A DNA stretch of 64,000 nt from Aurantiochytrium sp. KH105 (lineage: Eukaryota > Sar > Bigyra > Thraustochytrida > Thraustochytriidae): the NCBI GenBank assembly GCA_003116975.1, contig BGKB01000128.1:2840-66839 (forward strand), given 5' to 3'. A model generated the notes under the pieces. The model saw only the letters and a program-made list of their open reading frames with translations. It was not told where the DNA came from and did not search any database. This document shows positions 9,875-19,700 of the stretch, in pieces. The position numbers and the translations under genes were made by a program. Position 1 is the stretch's first letter. Every line of letters begins with the position of its first letter.

Positions 9875-12800
9875 ATGATGATATTCCGTGGCGATGGTGC
9901 ACTCCAAAAAGCAGTTGAGGCGATCGAAAACGGCGCGACACAAATCAAGTACGTAAATGACAAATTGTGAGACTTCCCAAAAGACACAGCAACGGCTGAC
10001 CAAATTTAACGCACGCACGCACGCACGCACGCACGCATGGGATGCAATGAAATGCAACGAAATGCAACCCTTGGCGCGATTTTGTTCATCTTGGCATCTC
10101 ATGTTATAACGAGCGCAGTCTTCGCAGCAACATTATCGGCGACAAGGGCGCCAAGGCGTTGGCGAACGCATTCGCGAACAATGAGTCGCTGCAGACGCTA
10201 AAGTAAGTCATTGCGACAAAGTGAAAGTGGGGGCAGAAGCCCAGGTAGCAACAAGAGCTGACCAATGCTAACGCATGCTCGCATTCATGGGATGCGACGG
10301 AATGTAACCCTTGGCGCGATTTCGTTCGTTTTGGCGTCTCATGTTATGATGTTATGACGAGCGCAGTCTTCAGGAGAACAACATCGGCGACGAGGGCGCG
10401 ACGGCGCTAGCAAACGCACTTGTAAAGAACGTGTCGCTGCAGACACTAAGGTGAGTCATTGCGACAAAGTGAAAGTGGGACGAGAAGCCCAAGAAGCAAC
10501 AGGATCTGACCACAACTCACATACGCACGCACGCACGCATGCGACGAAATGTAATCCTTGGCGCGATTTTGTTCATCTTGGCGATCCATGTCCTGACGGG
10601 CGCAGTCTTGGATACAACAATATCGGCGCAGAGGGCGCCAGGGCGCTGGCGAACGCACTCGCGAACAATGAGTCGCTGCAGACGCTAGAGTAAGTCATTG
10701 CGACAAAGTAAAAGTGGTGCGAGAAGCCCATGAAGCAACAAGAGCTGACCACAGCTCACGCACGCACGCACGCATGGGATGCGACGGGATGCAACCGTTG
10801 GCGCGATTTCGTTCATCTTGGCGTCTCATGTTATGACGAGCGCAGTCTTGGGTGGAACAAGACCGGCGACAAGGGCGCTACGGCGCTGGCGGATGCACTC
10901 GCGAGCAACGAGTCGCTGCTGACGCTAGTGTAAGTCATTGCGACAAAGTGAAAGTGTGGCCAGAAGCCCAAGAAGCAACAAGAGCTGAGCACAACTCACG
11001 TATGCACTCACGCACGCATGGGATGCGACGGAATGCGATTCTTGGCGCGATTTCGCTCATCTTGGCGTCTCATGTTATGACGAGCGCAGTCTTGCCGACA
11101 ACAATATTGGCGACAAGGGTACCACAGCGCTGGCGAATGCATTCGCGAACAATGAGTCGCTGCACACGCTAAAGTAAGTCATTGCGACAAAGTGAAAGTT
11201 GGGCCAGAAGACCAAGAAGCAACAAAAGCTGACCACAACTCACGTACGCACGCACGCACGGGATGCGACGGAATGCAACCCTTGGCGCGATTTCGTTCAT
11301 CTTGGCATCTCATGTTATAACGAGCGCAGTCTTCGCAGCAACATTATCGGCGACGAGGGCGTCAAGGCGTTGGCGAACGCATTCGCGAACAATGAGTTGC
11401 TTCAAACGCTAAAGTAAGTCATTGCGACAAAGTGAAAGTGGAGCCAGAAGCCCAAGAAGCCCAAGAAGGAAGCAACAAGAGCTGACCAATGCTAACGCAT
11501 GCACGCACGCATGGGATGCGACGGAACGTAACCCTTGGCGCGATTTCGTTCGTCTTGGCGTCTCATGTTATGATGTTATGACGAGCGCAGTCTTCAGGAG
11601 AACAACATCGGCGACGAGGGCGCGACGGCGCTAGCAAACGCACTTGTAAAGAACGTGTCGCTGCAGACGCTAGTGTAAGTCATTGCGACAAAGTGAAAGT
11701 GGGGCGAGAAGCCCAAGAAGCAGCAGGATGTGTCCACAACTCACATACGCACGCACGCACGCATGCGACGAAATGTAATCCTTGGCGCGATTTTGTTCAT
11801 CTTGGCGATCCATGTCATGACGAGCGCAGTCTTTTGAACAACAACATCGGCGACGAGGGCGCCAGGGCGCTGGCGAACGCACTCGCGAGCAATGAGTGGC
11901 TGCAGACGCTAAAGTAAGTCATTGCGACAAAGTGGAAGTGGGGCGAGAAGCCCAAGAGGAAAGCAACAAGAGCTGACCACAACTCACGTGCACACGCACG
12001 CACGGAATGCGATGGTATGCAAACCTTGGCGCCATTTCGTTCATCTTGGCGATCTATGTTATGACGAGCGCAGTCTTGCTGGCAATCATATCGGTCACGA
12101 GGGCGCGTCGGCGCTGGCGAACGCACTCGCAAACAATGAGTCGCTGCAGACGCTACTGTAAGTCATTGCGACAATGTCAAAGTGGGGCCAGAAGCTCAAG
12201 AAGCAACAAGAGCTGACCACAACTCACGTACGTACGCACACATGGGATGCGACGGAATGCAACCCTTGACACGATTCCGTTCATTTTGGTGTCACATGTT
12301 TTAACGAGCGCAGTCTTACATACAACCACATCGGCCACGAGGGCGCTACGGCTCTGGCGAGCGCACTCACAGAAAACAAAATAATACAAACGCTCGAGTA
12401 AGTCCCAGAGAGGACACACAACCCGCATCAAATTCCTTCTTCTGACATTTTTTAAAAAATTATAGGATTAGCCGCCGACATCCTGCTATCGAAGCCGCTC
12501 TCAAACGCAATCAAACTCTGCACGTACAGAGTCAGGCGCCTCTTATGCAGGCGTGCAAGAACGGTGACATCTCGGAGGCAGAAAACTTGGTCGTCAACGG
12601 GGCCCGAATCGACGCGCGGGACACTCTAGGCCAAACAGCGCTGTTCTACGCCTGCACAGCCAGGGATAAGAACATCGCTCTTATGGTAGCCAAGTTTATT
12701 TTCAAGCACAGCGTAGGTCTTTCGAGCGAGTCTCTTGGAATAAGGAAGGCAATTGGGAATGCTTCTTCCGAGGAACATATGAAGCTGTCTGCCTTCCTTC

Positions 12801-15589
12801 TTTTTGTACACTCGTTACCGTTAGCGCAGCTGCAAACCAACGCACTGCGAGAGATGGTTGTCAAACTTTACGAGCAGGGCGTGCAGACATTGAAAAAGAT
12901 TCGCAGTCTTACTTCCGCCCAGCTTGAGAAACTGGGGATAGCAAGCTTGCAAGACCGCCGTGCATTGCTGCAAGTGTTTGTAGGTCCTGGGCAAACGAGC
13001 AAGCTCGAGATTCTTGCCGCGGAGCTTTCCAATGCCCGGGCAAAGCGCAGCGAGGAAAAGGCTGAACTCCATCATCCGATGCTGCTCTCACGCGAAAACC
13101 CGATTGCCATTGTTGCAGACTTTGACTCGCAGCAAGCAACTGTATCTGAGAAAGAGCAAGCGCTCGCCACACTGCAGGAAGCCGTCAAGACAGACCCCCA
13201 AAAGATCCCTGAACGGAACCAGATGCGGCGCGACCTTATCGCGTCTGTTCGAGACACTCTCGCAAAGAGCTCGCAAATCAAGCTTCGTGAGCTAGAAGAT
13301 GATGCAAACGACGTGACCGACACTTGTCGCAAGCTCTGGCGAGATATCCTGAGCGAACCGGCAAACATCGACGATGCAGCGGAGCTAGTGACCTTTGGAC
13401 AAGTACAGGAGGCAATTCGAACCATGATGGAGGCCATCAAGGCGTGGGAGGCTCGCCATGATACGATTGCTGCACGCGAGCGCACCACTGCAGCTCTTAA
13501 CGCACTAGAAGAGAGCACGAGGCGCCTTGGCATTCAGCCTACATTCTTCATGACGCTGACGTATCCCGAGAGATCCCAGGAGTTGGTATTGGAACTTCAG
13601 GATGTGCACCAAGCATTTGTTGCGGAGCTCAGTGCCTTGTCGAAAGGCAATCCCATGGCAGATGCCCCGCTCGACAAAGTGCGACGTGCGCTGGCCTGCA
13701 TGTTCTCGTTTTACACTCGTACGGTTTCGAGCGTGGTATCGCGCGTAAAGTACCTTGGGAATTTGCTCTCTCGCCTTACGTCTGGACTTAACGAGCCGAA
13801 CACCGAGGGGGCAGAGCTTCTTCTCAAGAGTCTCAGAAACAAGACGAGAAAACGCAAGCGTCTTGCTTTCGAACTCGACGACGCCCGCGAGGATGCCAGA
13901 GGAGGTGACGAGGAAGCTCAAGCGAGAATCGCTGACCTGGAGCAAGAGCTTGCTCAAACCGGAAGTGTTGACAAACTCGACAGCGAGCTGCGCAAGAAGC
14001 GAGCTCGCTTGTTGCGTCATGCAGAAGAGCACTACCCTGAGCTGCTCCGGAATCAAGAGTGGCTGAAGCGCCTGGGTGTGGGCGACGACGGAGCACCGCT
14101 GGAGCTGTCCAAGCTGGGCTTATGGCGGACGACGGCTCATCGCGAGCACTTTGTCACTCTCAAGGAGCTTGCGTCCAAGCCTGGCAAGTCTGTGCAAAAA
14201 GTGCGTGGCCCTGATGGCCGCGATCTCGTGCTCAAGGCCTTTCATCTCGCCAGCGAGGCGTGGAGCAGTCGCTTTTACCATCAAGTTGCGGCCCTTGCCC
14301 AGATTCAATCGGCCTACATTGTCCAGATTCAGGGTGCCTTCACGCAGGATGCACGTGAGGGCTGCGTTCTGATGCCGTTTTACCCGGGTGGCGACCTCGC
14401 CACGTGGATTCGCGATCATTCGCACACAGACTTGGCGACGCGTCTGCGCATCGCTATTGGTCTTTTGAGCGGCCTGCACGATCTGCACTCGCGAGGCTTC
14501 GTGCACTGCGATGTCAAGCCAGAAAATGTCTTTCTCGCAAAGGGTCTGTCGCCGGTGCTGGGCGACTTTGATGGCGTGCAGACGCACAATGTGACCTTGA
14601 CGCAGCCAATGCAGGCCACCATCAAGTACATGGCGCCAGAACTCCGCAACGGAAATGTCGACAAGGTCGAGCCTGCCGTGGACATGTTCTCTGTGGGCGT
14701 GGTGCTCGCGGAGCTCTTTGACGGCTCAGAGGTGTCTGACGCAATTCAAGCCCTCGTTTCGTCTCTCCAGTCTGCAGATCCAACACAGCGACCCACTGCG
14801 CTTGAGGCCTTGCATCACGAAGCCTTTCAGGCCGAGCCTATGAAGGAAGCCTCATGTGTCATTTGTCTCGACGTTTATCCAGTCAGTGGAGGCGTCTCTT
14901 GCGCCGACGGCCACTTCACATGCAGAGAGTGCCTGAGCGAGTCGGTTCGCGCCGCTGCTCAGCCTCAGGCTCACGTCAAGGTACGGCGGGATGGAAGCAT
15001 GTGCTGTGTCGCGCCCGACTGTGAACTCCTTGTTTCCGGTCGAGCCATTGCATCCGCGGTTCCAGACGAGGACTTTGCAGCTCTGCTCGAAATTGTGCGC
15101 GCGCACTTTGAGCGAGACGCTGCAGCCGAACAAGAGCGTCAGCTTCGTGACCGCGTTGACGCAGCGCTCCGCGAACATGGGTTGGACCGGACGACGCAGA
15201 ATCACATTCGCGCCATTCAAGATGAGGTCCTTGCCATGTCGTGTCCGCGCTGCTTGACAGTCTTTGCTGACTTTGATGGCTGCTGTGCTCTCAAATGTGG
15301 CGCTTGTTCATCCTACTTTTGTGCATGGTGTCTGCAGGATACAGGCAATGACGCAGACGCTTGTCATCAGCACGTTGCAACATGCGCATCAAAGCCTGCT
15401 GACGAAGAAGACCCATTCTTTAGCGATTTTACTGTTGTAAAGCAAGCGTGGGCTCGGCTTCGTGCACAGCGCCTTCGTCGCTACATGGCAGAAAAGATCG
15501 AAGACGCAGACGTACGTGCTCACGTCCAGCAGAGACTGCGCCCTCTCCTCACGCCGGACATTGTCGGCGAGAATTTTACTCTTTCCTAA
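9875..15589 (+). CDS. LRR-ankyrin-coiled-coil-protein kinase-RING/IBR-like receptor protein, paralog 1
   Basis: I model twelve exons: 9875-9948, 10119-10202, 10367-10450, 10606-10689, 10846-10929, 11090-11173, 11330-11413, 11591-11674, 11830-11913, 12074-12157, 12314-12397 and 12466-15589, giving 1,345 residues. Exon 1 gives a 24-residue leader. Exons 2-11 are each 84 nt and encode one RI/NLRC3-type LRR (LxxNxIGDEGAxALANALAxNxSLQTLx). All junctions are phase 2 with GT...AG ends. The last exon carries, in order: an ankyrin-like segment (about 330-390); long helical coiled-coil regions (about 430-830); a protein kinase domain with Lys895, HCD catalytic loop (H985-D987, then VKPEN), DFD in place of DFG (1005-1007) and APE at 1028; a RING-like Cys/His cluster from C1102; and an IBR/RING2-like cluster (about 1231-1278) containing DGCCALKC and FCAWC. 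There is no signal peptide or membrane segment, so it is probably cytosolic. Function as a sensor with kinase and E3 ligase outputs is inferred from domains. The exon chain was checked for frame by hand; transcript evidence is absent. Confidence 0.85.
10119..12397 (+). repeat. Tandem array of ten 84-nt LRR exons with near-identical introns
   Basis: The basic unit is about 240 bases: an 84-nt exon plus a 155-177-nt intron. Introns share a GTAAGTCATTGCGACAAAGT donor region, a 'caagagctgaccacaactcacg' segment, a short (ACGC)n run and a 3' part 'cttggcgcgatttcgttcatcttggcgtctcatgttatgacgagcgcag'. A higher-order unit of about 1.22 kb is also visible. Exons starting at 10119, 10367 and 10606 match those at 11330, 11591 and 11830 in order, and the odd 'atgttatgatgttatg' duplication occurs in the intron before the second member of both sets. 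The intron after exon 1 keeps only the 3' half of the shared sequence, which marks the array boundary. Confidence 0.9.
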
Positions 15590-15763
15590 AACATAGGTAC
15601 CAGTTTTCGCTTTGCTTCTTTTGTTCGACTTACATATTTTCGAGGGACCAGACGCTTCCTGACAACTATCACATAAGAATTCGTGCGCTTGCCCGGCGCC
15701 GCCGCGTGGCAGCTTGGCAATGATCATAGTTTTTTGGAAAGTGGCCAGATTTGGACTGGTACT

Positions 15764-15769
15764 ATATAA
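15764..15769 (+). promoter_or_regulatory. TATA-like element upstream of 5S copy 2
   Basis: TATATAA-type sequence (actatataag) sits about 25-28 bases before the 5S rRNA start at 15792. Upstream TATA boxes assist RNA polymerase III in some lineages. The other 5S copy lacks one at this position, so its importance is uncertain. Confidence 0.35.
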
Positions 15770-15791
15770 GATCGAAACTCTCAATCATTCC

Positions 15792-15909
15792 ACATTCGAT
15801 CATACCACGTGGGCAACTCCTCATCTCATTCGCACTGAGCAGAAAAGTCACGTAGGGCCGGGTTAGTAGTGTGATAGGGGACTGCACGCGAAGTCCCGGT
15901 GTTGAATGT
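15792..15909 (+). rRNA. 5S ribosomal RNA, copy 2
   Basis: This 118-base gene is identical to copy 1 at 7916 apart from one base that I can find. It has the same helix I pairing, the same internal C-box-like block and a T-run at its 3' end. It sits 203 bases after the stop codon of the first LRR-kinase gene, in the same orientation. Similarity between the two 5S regions is confined to the gene itself: the upstream flanks differ and the downstream flanks diverge after the T-run. This argues for dispersed insertion or independent retention of 5S genes, not duplication of a large block. Confidence 0.9.
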
Positions 15910-15916
15910 TTTTTTT
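15909..15916 (+). terminator. Pol III T-run after 5S copy 2
   Basis: A run of T directly after the helix I 3' strand is the expected RNA polymerase III stop. Confidence 0.75.
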
Positions 15917-16781
15917 GCATGCTTTTGTTTAAAACTTTTTTTATATAAAAAATAAAATAAAATAAAAACACTTATTGTATTGGGCCAACTTTGCAGTGGC
16001 ACAGTCTCGCCCGATGGTCGTCGCAACAGCAACGTGGAAGCGCCTCGAGCGGACGCGCTAGCCAGCTCTCGTTCGCTCCTGACATCTCCCGGGAACAATG
16101 AGATAGACAGAGACAGGCAGAAGCGGAAAAAAACTACACATATTTTACCCCCCTTTATGGGGTCAAACTTTCCATCTTTGCACTCGCTCTCACTGCGCTC
16201 CTTGCAGAACGCACTTTAAGCGAGGAGACGCTCCTTCACGAGTCCAACCAGACAGACCTTTATCCCTGAACGCGCGGGCCGCACCACTCGGACGTCTCGG
16301 TGTCGTACAACGCACACCACGCACGCCGCCAACGACCCTAACGCCTACGGCGTCGGCCCGAACCCTCTCGCGTGCGTGACTTCTCTCTCCGCAATCGCTT
16401 TTGGTCAATCTCACCTCAGATTAGAAAGAACTCCTGGACGTGGCGTCACGAGCGCCCTCCCGAATCTCAGGCGAAGCCAAGACGAAGTTATCGCTGTCCG
16501 CAAAGCACCACACTCACTCTCTAAGTAGCTTTTTCTATCGCCCGCTCTAGGGAACGACAAGACGACAACAACGACGACGACGACGGCACCAAGCACTGAG
16601 CGAAGATCTTGTCGTAGGAGCTTTTGTCGGCTTTTCATCAGATTGGCCAACCCAGAGCCTCGTTCTTCAAGCTGATCTCCTCGTCGCAGCTTCGCGTCTG
16701 CTTTGCGCAAACGACCTTCACACCTTCTGCAGTTCTTTGCGATCTTGAACTCCAAGACTGCAATTATTTTAGCTTCAACGC
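15917..16781. other. Intergenic upstream of the second LRR-kinase gene
   Basis: It begins with an AT-rich stretch (tatataaaaaataaaataaaataaaaac, about 15940-15970), then GC-rich DNA without a supported gene. It presumably contains the promoter of the gene starting near 16782/16803. No clear TATA box lies close to that start. Confidence 0.4.
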
Positions 16782-19700
16782 TTGGTGGAGATCGAGGCCG
16801 CAATGCCGCACATCGCCAGCCATGCTACATCTGGGAACAGAGAGACCGCCAGGCTCGAGGGCGTAAAAGAACTAGAGTACGTCGTTCCTGCCCGTTGTGA
16901 ACAGAAAATGCGCGCCAGGATGTTGGAAAATCTAACGAGCATTTCTGGCCTTGTTTGCATTGCAGTCTTGGGCACAGCGATATTGGACCAGAAGATATCA
17001 AGAAATTGGCCGGCGCACTCAAAGAACCTGCATCATTGCAGATGCTCATGTACGTTGTTGCTGAAAGGAGAGCAGATGAACGGCCACCTTCTCATGCCGC
17101 CTTGGCTCGTTCTCTTTTTGTGAAAGCTGACAATTACACCTCGTGGACGTGAACATTTTATCGGGGACGCACAGTCTCAACGGGAATAATGTTGATGCAA
17201 AGGGTGCTATAGAGCTTGCTGACGCTCTTGCAACGAACAGGTCTCTTCAGATTCTTGAGTGAGTCGAGAGAAAAGAAGACAAGGTTTTCTTCTTCTTTTT
17301 TTTTAATGCAACAACCACTGACGTGGAAAGTCTGGCGCTCAGTCTCGGAAACAATTCAATCGAAAAAGAGGGCGCTCAAGCATTGGCGGAGGCGCTCAAG
17401 CAGAACGACACGCTGCAGATCCTCAAGTAAGTTACGTGGCATCCGAGACGCGAAGAAAAAAAAGAATGGCATCGGACCAAGACAGAATTGACGCCAACAC
17501 CCTCACAGTCTGGGCAGCAATGCAATTGGGTCAGACGGTGCTAACGCACTGGCAGAGATGCTTGACGAGAACAAGTCATTGCGATGTTTAGAGTACGTGA
17601 ACTTTCTATGCCACCTCGCGTGTCAACACAAAACAAAATAATGTAACTAATTGTGCGGAGTCAACTCGTGCAGTCTTTGGAAAAACGCAATTAACGAGAT
17701 CGGTGCCTGGGCCCTGGCCGACGCGCTCAAAAGGAACAATACACTTCAAACCTTAAAGTACGTCGGATTCGCAACAGTCGGGGAACGAACAATCAACGAG
17801 TGCTGACGGGAGACGCATGTGGTTGGACGTATCTGCGTTTTTTTTTGTTTTCTTTTTCTGATACGCTGCGAACCTCCAACGCAGTCTTTCCAACAATGAC
17901 ATCCAAACTGAAGGTGCTGCGGCGCTAGCTGCTGTGTTTACGTCAAACGTGTCGCTGCACTCACTCCAGTACGTTGTGAATCATCTCAAAAAGGGGAAAA
18001 GCAGATGTCTGGCGCAGCACATGCACAACAAACTGCTATCGTGCATGCACCTTCATGTGTCGCTTGGGTACTGGTTTCCACTATTTCTAACCATCGTCCT
18101 AACGTTGATGATACCATTGCATCTCAAACCTGCAAATGTCTCTTTACAAGCGCAGTCTTGGTTCAAATTGCATCGACCACATGGGTATAGCTGAGCTCGC
18201 AGGCGTGCTCAGGGGAAACAAGTCGCTGCACACGCTCAAGTAAGTGGCTCGTCGATAAACACGAGTTCAAGGAATAACCGACTGACGGAGATTAATCGAA
18301 TTGCGGTCTTTTTGTTGTACGTGCGCACGTGGCTTCACTCCGACACAAACAAAACAAACCACAACAAACCATTTCTCATGGCTAACGTTAGCTTGAGATT
18401 CAACGAGGCCGGAGATGAAGGGGCCATAGCACTCGCAAATGCTCTCGCCCAGAACGAGGCCCTGCGGACCCTCGAGTACGTTTCAAAAGTGATGGTGGTT
18501 CTCCGTGACGATCGCGCTGACAAGCACTTCGTACGTTCTTGCGTGCATCAAAAAATCCTTGACGTGAGCTGAATGTCTTGTTCCGAAACGCAGTCTAAAT
18601 GGAGCAAAAGTTGGCCCTAGAGGTGTCAAGGCGTTGGCCGATGCGGTTGCGAAGAATACCTCCTTGCACACACTAAAGTACGTTCGTCATGTCGACAGGT
18701 GGATGAATGCAAAGGGCTCACTTTCGCGCATGCGTTATGGGAATCCTCCTGAATTTTGCAACAAATTTCGTACACGGTCGACCATTGCGCAACAAACAAA
18801 CCCACAAAGCCTTGATAACACCAAGGTCGGTGACGAGGGCGTCGCGGCGTTGGCGAATGCACTTATGAAGCCTATGTTGCTCTCGTGGACTCTTAGGTAC
18901 GTGCAAGGCAGCAGCAAAAGCCGTGAATGAATCTGACGCATAAAAATTGCATTGACGACTGAAATCATCTCACAAAACACAACAAACGAAACAGGTGGCT
19001 CTGGCTCGCAGGGCTATATGTTTTCCATTCCCTTGTCGCATCGCATGGAGAAAAGAAAGACAAGCACAAGCTCCGTTCGAGAGTTCTCGGATATAACGAA
19101 GCACTGCAGGAACTTGTGTAAGTGACAGGATATCAAGAATTCTTTCTCCCCCTCCCTCATTTATGCATGGCTTGGCACTGACGTCTATCCTCTTTGTAGC
19201 CTTGAGCGCAGCGACCCACACGTGGAGGCTGCTCTTCAGCGTAATCGACGCATATGCGAGCAAAGTCAAAGTTCTCTCATGAAAGCATGCAAGCAAGGAG
19301 ACATCGATACGACCGTAAAGCTTGCTACACACGATGCCTGCATCGCGTTACGTGACAACCAAAATGCAACTTCGCTTGTTTACGCTTGCGACTGTAATGG
19401 TGACCTGGACAGTCTTGACATCGTCAAAACTCTCTTCTCGAACAGCGGGAACCTGTCGCTCGAGAATCTTGGCATTCGAGAGGCAATCTCTCGGGCGCAC
19501 GCCAAAGGCCGGCGCAGAACATTAGTGTTCTTGGCCTTTTTGCAGACGTTACCGCTTGCTCAGCTTTCGACAAGCCCTTTGCGAAAAAGCATCGTCAAAC
19601 TCTACGATCTTGGCGTGCGGACCAGCACACAGGGCCAACTGCTGCAACTTCTTTCTTCTTCTCCTGTGGGAAAGCTCGGGGTGGTCGCTGAAAGAGAACG

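Noticed and set aside
10119..12397. Regularly spaced repeats resembling a CRISPR or tandem satellite array
   Set aside because: The period is about 240 bases, the conserved part is intron plus exon with GT...AG borders, and the exons encode consecutive LRRs in a consistent phase.
10250..12420. Reading the LRR cassettes as separate small genes (open frames of 67-80 codons that start in an intron and end at the donor)
   Set aside because: Those frames end precisely at the conserved splice donors; splicing joins the exons into one frame that enters the 3.1-kb terminal exon without a break.
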